The notes beneath the pieces are model-generated. The model was not told the DNA's origin. It saw only the letters and a program-made list of their open reading frames with translations, and did no database searches. A stretch of DNA of 38,622 nt, taken from positions 294,150,527 to 294,189,148 of the forward strand of contig JBOZIK010000001.1 of the NCBI GenBank assembly GCA_051453625.1. The letters run 5' to 3'. The translations under genes were made by a program, and so were the position numbers. Within the stretch, counting starts at the first letter, position 1. Each line of letters starts with the position of its first letter. Shown one piece after another: positions 23,167 through 34,589 of this stretch. This DNA comes from Welwitschia mirabilis. Taxonomy: Eukaryota; Gnetophyta; Gnetopsida; Welwitschiales.

Positions 23167-23962
23167 TCTCATATTATGTGGTCTGATGTGACCATCATAA
23201 TGTCATACATAATGTTTTTCATGTGTTCCTTAGTGTCAATTAGTTAAATAGGTTTACTTTTTATGTTGTGTTAACATAGGTTTTCGAAAGTTATGTTTTT
23301 TTAGAAAAACAAAAGGGATTTATCCCATATTAGTAAGGTGGAATGGAATAACATACACTTCAATTATAAGATCATGTAAATAGGCACAAATTAAAAAAAT
23401 AATAATAATCTTACTACCTCTTGAAGAGATGAATAGAATTCTACTAGATTGAAGGCTCATTTTTAATTTGCTTCATTTTTTCTTCAATTGTGCTTAATGA
23501 TTCATTTAATTCTTGAAAGATTAATAAATGCTTTATTTCTACTTCAAGAAACTTCAAAAATAATATATGTTTTAATAGCTTATGTCAATTTAGCTTGATC
23601 ATTTTCCATACTTCAGTTATAGTATAAATGTCTTCAAATAGATAGACATTTATGATCCATGAAATAGAGATCTTTTAGCCTTAAAGACATCTTCACATAA
23701 CTCAATTTTTAAGTCATTAAAAGGATAGACATCTTTTAGTTTCAAATATATCTTCGTAGAATAAAAACTTAATTACAAATAATAGAGCTTTTAGGATGGA
23801 TGTCTAACACATGAAAGATGTCTTTTGTCAACTCATTGAACTCTAGAAAGACATCTGGTAGGTTAAAGACCTTCATGTATCCTATAAATATCTCACAACA
23901 TCAAAGATGTCTTTAACTCAAATAATCCTAAATCAATTAGGATCACTAAACTTTTGCTAACA
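23167..23962 (+). repeat. 5' LTR of second copia element
   Basis: Runs from TCTCATATTATG to ...GCTAACA, aligning with 28539-29333. The canonical first two bases TG read TC here. It contains many AAGACATCTT/AAGATGTCTT variants in its second half (about 23620-23920). Confidence 0.9.
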
Positions 23963-23965
23963 AAG

Positions 23966-23977
23966 TGGTATCAGAGC
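23966..23977 (+). other. Primer binding site, tRNA-Met (intact)
   Basis: TGGTATCAGAGC, three bases after the LTR, is the canonical plant copia primer site complementary to the initiator tRNA-Met 3' end. Confidence 0.92.
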
Positions 23978-24013
23978 ACAGAAGATTAATAGATCACTTC
24001 AAAATCAAAATCT

Positions 24014-25140
24014 ATGGATATTTCTTCATTAAAAGTAAGTTTTTTTAAACTCATCTTTAAACTTATGGCTAAGGAAATTCCAAAATACTCTGTTATTTTT
24101 AATGGATCATAAGATTTCTCATACTAATCTCATTTGATGAAATCATTATTACAAATCAATGAATGTTAAAATGTTTTAAAAAATGGATTTTTCTCTTCTT
24201 CAAATTTAGATATGTTAAAGAGAAAACAAAAGAGGAAACATGACTTAAATCAAAAGGAAGATGCACTAGGTAAAATGATAATATGCACTTCAGTGTCATA
24301 AGTGATTGGTACAAGAGTAGTTGTCAAAGGCAATTAAAAGAGTGTTGTGACCATCTTCAATCAGAATTCAAAGGCATAATTCAAAATAAAGAGATCAAAT
24401 AAATGAGGTACAAAAATGAATTTTATGATCTTTATATTCAAAGAGGTAAATAAATTAATCATTTTCTTGATATAATATATAAAAATTTATGAAATTTGGA
24501 TGCATATGATTATGGACTTAGTGCCATGTAAAAGACTGACAGGTTGATTTAGGTATTTCACAATGATCATAGATACAAACAATTCATGATCACCACTCTT
24601 CAAGTCAAGCATATCAATGTTTATATAATTTATGAGTTAGTAGCTCAATTGAAGATATTAGAGAATTTTAAAGTATATGACAACTCAATAATAATGCATT
24701 TTTAGTAATAAATCAACATCTAGAGAAGGAAGAAATATAAGAGGTAGAGGAAGAACAAGTTATTAAAACCAAGCATAGCAAGAGACACAAAATTTTTATA
24801 GCTTCAAAGNNNNNNNNNNNNNNNNNNNNNNNNNNNNNNNNNNNNNNNNNNNNNNNNNNNNNNNNNNNNNCAATATAATTTTAATGGAAGAGGAAATTTC
24901 TCTTCCAATTATACTTCATCATATGGACAACCTATGTTTGATGCATAAATTGTAAAAAACTAGGTCATAATGAAGACAAATGTTGATGGAATATTGGCTT
25001 TTTATCTTTTACAATGAAAGAAAATACATATAAATCATAAGATCATGGTGCCTCAACTTCATCATAGGTGTAAAATGATAAAGGAAAAGTCATTGAAGAA
25101 GGTCCTTTAAATTTTTTAGCCATGATCACTATAAACTTCT
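24014..25140 (+). pseudogene. gag: Decayed gag of second copia element
   Basis: The first ATG after the primer site begins MDISSLK. A UBN2-type capsid core is readable in pieces (about 24400-24690), including NHFLDIIYKNL and YELVAQLKILENF, with stops where glutamine or arginine codons would fit. An RGR-rich strip follows at about 24720-24760. A 61-N gap (24810-24870) lies before an intact CCHC knuckle, CINCKKLGHNEDKC, at 24942-24983. The product would be the particle-forming, RNA-binding Gag; the copy is broken by stops and shifts. Confidence 0.85.
24810..24870. other. 61-N assembly gap in gag
   Basis: The gap lies between the capsid core and the zinc knuckle. The other copia gag here is too diverged to say what is missing. 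Confidence 0.8.
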
Positions 25141-26976
25141 TAATTCCTTTATATGGATTGTAGATAGTGGTTGTTATAATCACATGACATCTCATAAAGG
25201 GATGTTTTAAAATTTTAGGTCCATGGATTTAGGTTTCATTAAAGTGGAGATGGTGCATTCATTAAAGTGAAAGGAATTTATCATGTCAAGCTCACCTTGA
25301 ATAATGGTAGGTACATTAATGTACATGACTTTTTTTAATGTTCTAAAGTTTTTCAATTCTCTTCTTTCTATTAGATAAATGGTGGCAAAAGAAATTAAAG
25401 TTTCATTTCATAAGGTTGGTTGCATAATTAGAGATAATTAAGGAACTACATATAATCTCAAAAGATTGTCAAATCAAATGTATGCATTAATTGTCATAGG
25501 TAAACAACAACCATAAGAAAGGTTAGAATTAATTTCTATGTTTATTTTGATTAAAGATGATACAATTTTATGGCATATGAAATTAGGCCATTACACATAT
25601 TAAAATATTATAAAGATGACCAAAGAGAAAAGTGTGTAGGAAATCAAATACTCTTCCATTCCAAATGAAATATGTGAAACATGCATTGAAGGAAAAAAAG
25701 ACAAGTCCTCTTAATAGCAAAATGGAGAGAAAGACATAGCCATTAGAGTTAGTTCACATGAATCTTATTAGATCAATGCAAGCTTCTACATTTAAAGAGG
25801 CTTTAGGTATTTTATGATTATTGTGGATGATTGTTTAAGATACACATCGTCTTTCTTATTGAATTTAAAAGATAGGATTTCTCAACCTTCACATATTTCA
25901 AGAATAATGTTGAAAATTAATTAAACATAAAAATCAAAGTAATTAGAAGTGATAAATATGGTGAATTTGTGAATGAAGAGGTTGTGCAATTTTGTAATGA
26001 ATGCGGCATTCAAAGCAAACTACATGTGCCTATTCTCATAAATCTAATGGAATTAGAAAAAGAAAAAATGGCACAATATAAGAAATGGCTAGATGTTTGT
26101 TTATTAAGGCTAAGTTGCCAAATACATATTGGGGTAAGGATATTACAATAGCAACTTATATTTTCAATATAGTTATTACATCAGCCAATCAAGATAAGAC
26201 ATCTTATGAGCTCATTTCCAAAAGAGAACTAGTGCTATCTCATTTAAAAATATTTGGTTGCATATGTTGGGGACATATTTCATATTAATCAACATCATAA
26301 CTAGATGCAAGAAGTAAAAAATGCATTTTTGTTGGTTATGATATCAAGTCTTATGCATATCATTGTTTTGGTCCTATTAGCCATAAATACTTCATTTCAA
26401 AAGATGTGAAGTTTAATGAATTAAAGTTTAAACTTAGACACTTTATGAATGAAAAAAAATAATTAATAGCCAAAAATCACCTCTAATAAAACACAAATTT
26501 CATCAAAATTTCTAAGAGATCATCCTCTAATTCAAATGCTAGATCAAAATTTCAATAGAATATTTACAATAAGTCAGGTAAACTATACTCATGTTGCTTA
26601 TTCAGCATTAGTAAGTGAGACAAATTTAGTTGATGAAGCAATTGCATCTCTAATTTAGAAAGAGGAGATGGATAAAGAAATGGTAACCATCATGAATAAT
26701 GATACATAAAAGATTGTTAACAAACCAAACAATATGAAGATAATTGATTTAAGATGGATTTATAAAATGAAATTAGATAAAAATTATAATGTTAAGGGGT
26801 AAGAGGCTAAAAAAAAGAAACACATTACTTATGAAGAGATATTTACACCAGTGATAAGATTTGAAACAATTAAATTAATGATTTTATTGGCAATACATGA
26901 TTGGTACAAGCTATGTCAAATGAATGTAAGCAGTTCATTCTAGAATGGTTACTTAGAAGAGGAGGTATATATTATT

Positions 26977-26986
26977 NNNNNNNNNN
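26977..26986. other. 10-N gap inside RT; sequence probably missing
   Basis: Left of the gap the translation reads EEVYI and right of it LYELNQAP. In copia RTs these are separated by roughly twenty or more residues, so here the placeholder hides real missing sequence or a deletion. Confidence 0.65.
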
Positions 26987-27310
26987 GTTTAAAAATATGC
27001 TATATGAGTTGAACCAAGCTCCAAGTGCATGCTATAAGAGAATTAATGATTAATTTATCTAAGAGAATATAAATCATGCATTTAAGAATCCACATTATAT
27101 TTCAAACATGATAATGATGAGTTCATTATGATTTCTCTTTATGTTGATGATATGGTATTATTTGCATCCTCTCATAATTTTCTTGATGAATTATAAAAAG
27201 AGATAACATTCAAATTTAAGATGAAATATTTAGGATTTTTAAAGTATTTTCTTGGCATTCAAGTTGACCAAAGTGAATACTAAATGTGCATACATCAAAG
27301 TAAGTTTGCA

Positions 27311-27722
27311 NNNNNNNNNNNNNNNNNNNNNNNNNNNNNNNNNNNNNNNNNNNNNNNNNNNNNNNNNNNNNNNNNNNNNNNNNNNNNNNNNNNNNNNNNN
27401 NNNNNNNNNNNNNNNNNNNNNNNNNNNNNNNNNNNNNNNNNNNNNNNNNNNNNNNNNNNNNNNNNNNNNNNNNNNNNNNNNNNNNNNNNNNNNNNNNNNN
27501 NNNNNNNNNNNNNNNNNNNNNNNNNNNNNNNNNNNNNNNNNNNNNNNNNNNNNNNNNNNNNNNNNNNNNNNNNNNNNNNNNNNNNNNNNNNNNNNNNNNN
27601 NNNNNNNNNNNNNNNNNNNNNNNNNNNNNNNNNNNNNNNNNNNNNNNNNNNNNNNNNNNNNNNNNNNNNNNNNNNNNNNNNNNNNNNNNNNNNNNNNNNN
27701 NNNNNNNNNNNNNNNNNNNNNN
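27311..27722. other. 412-N gap, probably a false gap
   Basis: The 13 bases AAGTAAGTTTGCA occur directly before and directly after the N run. Collapsing the two copies gives one continuous frame through a conserved part of copia pol, from YFLGIQV to AQAIMDKYDL, with no missing residues. The gap most likely joins two overlapping contigs. Open frames that appear to span it are artefacts of N. Confidence 0.85.
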
Positions 27723-28527
27723 AAGTAAGTTTGCACAAGCCATTATGGATAAGTATGATCTTCATGATACAAAGGTGACATCATCACCTTTACCTTATAA
27801 TTTAAAACTTAACAAAAAGATAGATTAAGAAGAATTAATACATTATTAAATAGAAGTATGATTGGATTTCTTAGATTTCTTTATCATACTAGACTAGATA
27901 TTGAATTTGCAACTTCATTTATGAGTATACTTATGGTTGAACCAAGAGAAAATCATTTAACTATATTGAAGCACATTCTGAGGTACGTGTTGGAACATTA
28001 AATTATGGCTTAAAATTTGAAAAAGGAGATGGAATATTACATTGTTTTTTTGATGATGATTGAATGGTATTCCAGATGATAGAAAATTCACTTTGGGTGT
28101 TATAATCTTTTATGAAAGTAATCTAATTTATTAGAAAGTGAAAAAACAAACTTAGTTTCATTGTTATCAATTGAGGCTGAATATGTTTCTATGTCTAGTG
28201 CTTTATAATATGTATTATGAATTTTGAAATTATTTTAACTACTGCAAATTAATATGGAGATACCATTTGAGATGTCTATTGATAACATGCTCGCCATTTT
28301 ACTTTTTGAAAAGCATATCCTTTACAAAAACTAAAAGAACATTGAAATCAATTACTATTTCATCAAAGATAAAGTTAAGGAAGGAGTTGTAAGGCCCATG
28401 TACATTTCAACTCAAGAACAATAGTCAGATCTCATGATAGAGAGGCTACATTCATCTAAGATGAAAAATTTCTTTTCAAAGCTAAACTAAATTCAAGTTG
28501 AAGATGCTATTATGATTACATCATCCC

Positions 28528-28538
28528 AAAGAAGGGAT
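28528..28538 (+). other. Polypurine tract
   Basis: AAAGAAGGGAT abuts the TG of the 3' LTR, the expected place and composition for the plus-strand primer. Confidence 0.75.
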
Positions 28539-29333
28539 TGTCATATTATGTGTTTTTATGTAACCATCATAATGTTATACATAATGTTTTTCATGTGTGC
28601 CTTAGTGTTAATTAGTTAGATAGGTTTATTTTTTATGTTGCTTTAACATAGGTTTTAGGAAGTTATGTTTTTTAGAAAAAGAAAAGGTATTTATTTCACA
28701 TTAGTGAGGGGTAATGGAATGTCATCCACTTCAATTATAAAAGAATGTAAATTGTCACAAATAAAAAAAAGAAGCTTAACACCTCTTGAATAGATGAATA
28801 AAATTCTACCAGATTAAAGACTCATTTTTATTTTGATTCACTTTGGCTTCATTTATATTTGATGCCTCATTCAATGTTTGAAACAATGATAAATGATTCA
28901 TTTATACTTCAATAAGCTTTAACAAAAATAGGCATTTCAATAGCTTAAGTAAAGTTAGCTTGATCATGTTCCATACTTCAATTATAACATAGAAATCTTT
29001 CAATATATAGACATTTATGATCCATTGAACAGATGTCTTTAAGGATTACAGACATCTTCATAGATCTCAATTCTCAAGTCATTAAATGGATAGATATCTT
29101 TTAGTTTCAAAGAGATCTTTGTAGAACAAAAATTTGATTACAAAGGANNNNNNNNNNAAATTTTAGGATAGATTTATAACACATCAAAGACATCTTCTAT
29201 TGACTTATTAAACTTAGGAAAGATGGTTAATAGTTAAAGATGTGTTTGCATCCTCTAGACATCTATTAAGATCAAAGACGTCTTCAACTTAAATGAGCCT
29301 AAATCAAGTAGGCTTACTAAGATTATATTGACA
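28539..29333 (+). repeat. 3' LTR of second copia element
   Basis: Starts TGTCATATTATG and ends ...TTGACA before the TAATC duplication. It retains one unmutated palindrome core, AAGACGTCTT, near 29276-29285, while its other copies are AAGACATCTT-like. A 10-N gap at 29148-29157 replaces only a few bases by comparison with the 5' LTR. Confidence 0.9.
29148..29157. other. 10-N assembly gap in 3' LTR
   Basis: Aligned to about 23775-23795 of the 5' LTR, only about three bases would be missing, so the N length is not a true size. Confidence 0.65.
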
Positions 29334-29338
29334 TAATC
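29334..29338. repeat. Target site duplication (TAATC), right copy
   Basis: Identical to 23162-23166; closes the second copia insertion. Confidence 0.87.
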
Positions 29339-30700
29339 ATGGATTTTTCTTTTACTATTGTGTTAATATAAAATAATAATGCAAACCATAATATGATGCA
29401 ATCTTAATTTCCCACACAAACTAATGCATCACAGCGTTGTTATATTTTTAACAACAAATGAAGATTAGCTTAATACACTTGCCTACATATTTAAATCATT
29501 TTTAATTAATTATCATCAAAATTATAAAAGATTAAAACATAAGTATAGTTAGTTACACATTTAAGAATGTAAAAGTAAAATTCATACCTTTAGAAATTAC
29601 TCCTCCAATCAAATTAAATATGAAAAATTAGTTCTCTTTAACTACACATCATAGGAGAAGGCTAAATAATGATGTATATCTTTAAAACCTCTCTCCATCA
29701 TAACGTGGAACACATCAAAATGGACCTCCTTAAAACATTTCTTCCCTAGATATAAGCATAAGAGCATATAAGAGAAATCATAAAAAATAGACAAAAGGCT
29801 AAAAAAATCCTTTCATGATGCACTTGATAGATTTTAAAATGTAATGATAAATTCCCATAATATGGTTATGAGAAAGGAATATTGATTTAATATTTCTATA
29901 GCAGGTTAACTTAGCATAGTAGCTGATTTCTAGAAATCATGTTAGAAAGCATATTCATAAAAAATTATTTAATTTTAAAATTTTATATAAGAAATTAGAA
30001 AATTCTCTAAAGACTAAAAAGTATCAATTTTAGTCACAAATAAAAAGAAAGAAACAAAAGCATCTATTTTTTTAACATAAGATGTCTCTTAAAATTAATT
30101 AAGACTTTGAGAAAATGTCAAATTAAGATTTAAACTATAAAAGCTATCATCCCAAGTCCAACTAAAATATGTGTTATTTATAGAAGTAACATGCATGGAA
30201 AATAAAAAGCAATTCTTAACTTCATAATTTCAAGATTTATTTTACAAGAAAAAGTTATAGAAATTAATGCATTTAAGAAAGGGAGTTCATTCTTCCAACT
30301 ATATAACTCCAACTAGCGTGAACATCTCTTTGTTTTATTAAGATATTAATAAATTATTATTAATCCTAAAGTTATATAACACTAATGATAATAATTACAA
30401 TCTACAAAACAACTCATATAAAGTTAACTATAACCATAATAATAATTAAATGGTTCTAATGTACAAAGATTATTATTTTATTTCATAATGTTATAAGACA
30501 AAACTAATGAAAACTCTGATTCTAGGTTATTTATGGGGGAAAAACATACAACACCTTAACAAATCACAAATCAAAACTATTAATCAAAAGAAACTTATTA
30601 AAAAAACAAAGAAAAAACTCAAACACAACCTAAAGTAGATGCTATAAACATACATGAAAACAACATGAAATAAGTTAATCCTATCACACCAAGAGTGAGA
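29339..30700. other. Unrecognised DNA before a gypsy pol relic
   Basis: About 1.36 kb without recognisable domains. Because a Ty3/gypsy RT follows on the same strand, gag and protease of that element would be expected here, but I see no zinc knuckle or protease motif. It may be their remnant past recognition. Confidence 0.5.
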
Positions 30701-30709
30701 AAATAATAT

Positions 30710-32190
30710 ATGAGCAATGAGGAACTTTAAACTTAGAAAAATCGTAATACATTCCTAAACTTAATAAGAAAACAAAAGAGGAACATGATAAAAACAATGA
30801 TCTAATACCTATAACAAATGCTTCTTCTTTACAAGAAGATAAGAAAATAAATGAATTTGAGAAAGTCTTAAAAATATTTAAGGAAGTAAAAATTATCATA
30901 ACTTTATTACATGTAATTAAGTAAGTTACTTAAGGATATTTTCATAGTTAAAAGAAAGCATGATTTTATTAGGAGTATTATATCAAGACTAGATTCTTTG
31001 TAGTGGACACTTAAAATAAAATATATGTTAAAATTCTCTATCATATACATGAGCATGAAATAATAAGTTTTATGCACAATTTTCTTAACAAATTAAAGAC
31101 CAAAACAAAAGTTAAGAATGGATAATTAATAATCGCAATACTACCCACTAGGTAAATAAAGTACTTGGATTTTAGAAAACTTAGTGCTATTATTGAGAAA
31201 ATAATTTTCCACTTTTATTCACTAATTAAATGTTATGAAAAGTATTAGGTTACTCATATTTATACTTATGAAATGTTACTATGAGTATCATTAAATAAAT
31301 TTTTTTTCTTAAAGACCAAAAAAAATTTTATTTATTCCTTACAAACATTTTTAATATAGAAGAATATTGTTTGGATTATATAGTATCCATGTTATCTTTT
31401 AATAATGCATGATGAAAATATTCCAAAACCTTAAAAGACATCGTCTAAAGGTTTACATGAATGAAATTTATAGCTGTAGAAACACATTGAATGAATTTCT
31501 TAATGATATACCACTAGAAAAAAGTATTACTCAAATTTGTTGAAACTAACATTTTTTTAAGTGAAGAAAATTTTGAATTCATGGTTTACCATGGCATAGT
31601 TTTAGGACATAGTTTTAAAAGATGACATGGAAACTAATCTCATATTAATTCCTAAAATAGTAAAGGTATGTGATCATTATTAAGTCATGATAGACGTTAT
31701 AGAATAATTATTTTAGTAAAAGTCTATTCCATTTATTAACTTCTCAGTAGAAACTCTAACTTTAATTTCATTGAAATGGGAAATATTAAAAAGTTTTAAT
31801 ATTTTATAAATTTTATTAATGTAAACTCATATTTTATAGCCTTTTGATTGGTTTTAACTTTTGGAGTTTATGCATGATCTAAGTAATTATGCCTTAGGAG
31901 AAATACTAGGACAAATAAAATATGAGAAACCTTGTGTTATGTCTTATGTAAGCAAATATCTTACTTTATCCTAACTTAATTAAACCACTACTAAAATGAG
32001 GTTTCCCACTTAATCTTTACCTTGAGAAAGTCTTTTCTCTAATATTCTTAGATAAAAAATTATCATCTTTATCAACCATTCTACTATTGAATATCTTCAA
32101 AATAAAAAATATGTGAAATGTTGCTTAATCAAATGGATTCTTTTATGAGTAAATTTTAATTTTCTTATGTAATCTAAAAACTATTTTAAC
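30710..32190 (+). pseudogene. pol: Ty3/gypsy RT-RNase H relic (Athila-like pattern)
   Basis: Pieces of pol follow one another on the plus strand. A region before the RT reads INEFEKVLKIFKEV (about 30850-30890). LDFRKLSA at 31165-31188 matches the DYRKLN RT motif, followed by an FPLPF-like strip. The catalytic box (Y/F)MDD reads YMNE at 31454-31465. The RT end shows FEFMVYHGIVLGH at about 31573-31611. RNase H follows: HDLSNYALGEILGQ at 31873-31914, then INHSTIEYL near 32065 and LIKWILL near 32130. Domain order RT-RNase H is gypsy. Catalytic losses and many stops show it is inactive. No LTRs were found; it ends where LINE sequence begins, so the LINE may have inserted into it. Confidence 0.8.
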
Positions 32191-32499
32191 TAGGTCAAGT
32201 CATAACAAGAGAGAGCACTAGATAAGATAATGAAGAGCAGAATCAGCTTAGAGGAGGAGTAGCTTTGGCAGTAGTGCAGAGGGGCTATGGGACGCAGGAA
32301 ATGGTTTCAATTATAGATCCAACAAGAAATTTTTTAGGTAAGGGATGATTTCATTTAACCTTTTACATTATGTTATTATTTAGAGATTTTTAACCTAGGA
32401 CACTTCCTAATAATGGAGAAAGTCATGTTCTTCAGAGATAGAAGCATTTTAGTCCTAGATGTAGACGATGGTACATGTGCAGAAATTGAAACAAGGTTT

Positions 32500-33280
32500 T
32501 GATATAGTCTCATAGGTAGATCTGTTTATTTTAATCTCAGATCCCTGTTAGACCTAATAGGGAGTAGGTAATCACTAAATAGATTAGGGTCTCTAAAGTA
32601 TAAGTTATTTCTTTACTAGATGGGTTAGTTTCATTTTAGTTTAATAATAAAAAGGACAAAGATGAAGTCATAGCTAGGGGCCCATGGTGCTTTAGAGTGA
32701 GAAGTCTTACTTTAGCAAAATGGGCTAGGGGGATAATCAGATTCAAACCTCTTTCATAGATTATTGATTTAAGTAAGAATCCCTAGGTTCCCAGTATAAT
32801 TTTAGGATGAAGATATCCTTACAAAAATAACCTCACAATTTAGGAATTTCATTAATCTAGACAGAATAATAATTAACTGAACTTAATTAGTGCTAGCTAG
32901 ATTTTGTTTTTGGACAAGTCTAGAAAAGATAGAGGAAATTTAATCAAATAAGTTCCACTTTAAATGGAAATAATGCAATTTGAAGGTTGAATACAAAATG
33001 TACTAGTCATCTATGTAACTTGTGGGAAATCTAGGCATCCTTCAAGTAGATATCCAAAGATAGAAAAGCAATGCTTCCACTTGGAAAGAAAGGGAACTCT
33101 AAAGAGGAATGTAAGAAAATACTAGTAGACAGGAGGAAAAAGAAGGATGAATGCATATTCTATGAGAAATCAAGACCTAAAACAAAATCTTATTATTACA
33201 AAACGAAAAAAGTAAAAAATATTAAGCCTCAGTTGAAGAAACTATACATACCACTAGGAGATTTACGGAAGAGGTAGAAG
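32500..33280 (+). pseudogene. LINE ORF1, DUF4283 and zinc-knuckle part
   Basis: DUF4283 is readable from about 32515; its hallmark appears as DEVIARGPWCF followed by LTLAKWARGIIRFKPL at about 32660-32757. A CX2CX4HX4C knuckle lies at 33012-33053, but the first and last cysteines are now tyrosine (TAT for TGT) while CGKS.H is retained. A second, more degraded knuckle begins with CFH near 33082. ORF1 binds LINE RNA. The C-terminal tail is displaced to about 34310 by the plastid insert. Confidence 0.8.
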
Positions 33281-33649
33281 TTCTTTTGATAGAAGCTATT
33301 AAGAAATAAATTAAACTCTTTGTAATTTATTGTAATTCAATAAAAAAAAACAACTATTTTTCTCTTCAATCAGATTTCTAGAAGACACAAAACAACTCCA
33401 TTTTTTTTTCTCTTCCATAATAGAGAATTGGAAAATATAAAAAAAATCATACTTATAAGTTTTTTCAAACTCCAAAATAATTGATCTCTTTCTACTAATG
33501 GAAAAAGAATGGAAAGGAAACCACCCTTAAAAATAAAGAAAAAAGTAAGAGCATCTAGAAAAAAATGATTAACTAGTTAAAGAATAGAACAATAGAGTTG
33601 CAAAAACTAGTGCCATCAAAATATATGTCTTTATATCTTACATGGAACA

Positions 33650-34290
33650 TTATCCTTCATTGAAATATCAGAAAGTAAATGAGCTTTATTGCTAGGAATC
33701 CTTCGATTAAAGAAAGCTATACTCACCTCCTCCTTTGGATTTTCCTAGATAGGTGGTTATGTAATTCTTTCATAACTTCTAGTGAAATTCCATGCATTTT
33801 AACTTCAACTTGATGAATTAATTTCATCATATAAGCTTTTCCCATTGTTATGAGTTATTTGAATATTTCTCCTATTCTTCCATTAAATATTTTAGTTTTT
33901 TCAAGATGTTCAATTTCAAAAACCCACAGATTAGCTGTTTTCTCACTAGCTTTATAAAGCTCAGAAAAAACTAATTTTCTTGAAGCTTCTTAATCATATC
34001 TTTCATTAAAAGGTGGTATTTGATAATGTTTGTTTGTTAGAGTTCTTCCTAAGCCAAGCAAACATTCAAAGATCTATTATACATTCATTCTCGAGGCACT
34101 ATTAAAGGGTTCAATACGATATCTAAAGACATCCTATTTTTTGAATACAACATATCTTATCTAGACAAAACAACACAAATAATTCCTTTATTATTATGCC
34201 TTCTGGTTAATTTATCACCCACTTGTATTTGACATTTTTGTAAAAGATATACATGGATTTTTCCCAAATCACTATAAAGAAAGAGTTCAA
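33650..34290 (-). pseudogene. rpoB: Nuclear copy of plastid rpoB fragment (NUPT)
   Basis: Read on the minus strand, this encodes a broken stretch from the C-terminal third of the plastid RNA polymerase beta subunit. Recognisable pieces in order are KIHVYLLQK...IQVGDK (about 34263-34212), NNKGII, SRMNV and FECLLGLG (about 34095-34045), [17 protein letters not shown] (about 34005-33957), [15 protein letters not shown] and MGKAYMMKLIHQVEVKMHG (33845-33790). DNA similarity seems to fade near 33650. The decay is by transitions (EQE read as D*E) and small deletions. In its home genome rpoB sits in the plastid operon; here it lies inside a LINE ORF1, so it is a plastid-to-nucleus transfer. Confidence 0.85.
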
Positions 34291-34309
34291 AGAGAATAAT
34301 GGTTTTTTC

Positions 34310-34480
34310 AAAATGGTGTAAAGGAAAGAAAAATCCTAATCTTAATCCATTTCAGTTCTCAACCACAGAAGAAGAAGAGGAAGAGCAACAATCTAGTCAA
34401 AAAGAGAATAGGATGCAATCAAGTGAGCCACAACCAAGTAACAGAGAGTAACATAATAGGAGGAGACTAAGAAATAGAAT
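34310..34480 (+). pseudogene. LINE ORF1 C-terminal acidic/Gln-rich tail
   Basis: An open stretch reads [12 protein letters not shown], then a run of six glutamates, then QQSSQKENRMQSSEPQ. Composition and position just before ORF2 fit an ORF1 tail. Its separation from the zinc knuckles by more than 1 kb is explained by the rpoB insert and flanking unrecognised sequence (33281-33649). Confidence 0.6.
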
Positions 34481-34589
34481 TTTAAGGGACATAGAAACCA
34501 CATAGAATATGGAAAATAACTCATAATCCACAATAGAGGAAATGTTAAAGAAAGGATAAGGAGCATTCAAAAAGGGATAAAAACCTACT

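Larger units (their letters stand above)
25120..28530 (+). pseudogene. pol: Decayed copia pol: PR, IN, RT, RNase H
   Basis: Protease: WIVDSGC at 25154-25174, with the catalytic DSG intact. Integrase: the zinc domain starts LWHMKLGH at 25568 and continues to ICETC near 25680; the core shows IIVDD near 25823 and SDKYGEF near 25950; the C-terminal part (26085-26288) is open for 68 codons and includes LPNTYWGKD. RT: DLRWIYKMKLD near 26750, MNVSS near 26920, a 10-N gap, LYELNQAP near 27003 and an intact YVDD at 27140-27151. RNase H with its connection runs from about 27836, with GFLRFLYHTR-like, SIEAEYVSMS and DNMLAI segments. Copia order (IN before RT) is clear. Numerous stops and shifts show a dead copy. 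Confidence 0.92.
23167..29333 (+). mobile_element. Ty1/copia retrotransposon with full domain order, dead
   Basis: About 6.2 kb as drawn, including five percent or more of N. It has near-equal LTRs of about 796 bases, an intact tRNA-Met primer site, and on the plus strand gag, protease, integrase, RT and RNase H in copia order, then a purine tract and a 3' LTR, all within a TAATC duplication. Many stops and frameshifts disable it. Because the 412-N gap appears spurious, the real element is probably about 5.75 kb. It lies about 310 bases beyond the Athila-like element. Confidence 0.92.

Noticed and set aside
27216-27778. Several open frames of about 156-175 codons on both strands
   Set aside because: They consist almost wholly of N and exist only because the gap has no stop codons.
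30684-30899. Minus-strand 71-codon open frame
   Set aside because: It is opposite the start of the Ty3/gypsy pol relic, which has family similarity on the plus strand.
33281-33649. Extension of the plastid transfer into rpoC1
   Set aside because: rpoC1 would follow rpoB on this strand, but I could not read any rpoC1 motif; the stretch is left unassigned.
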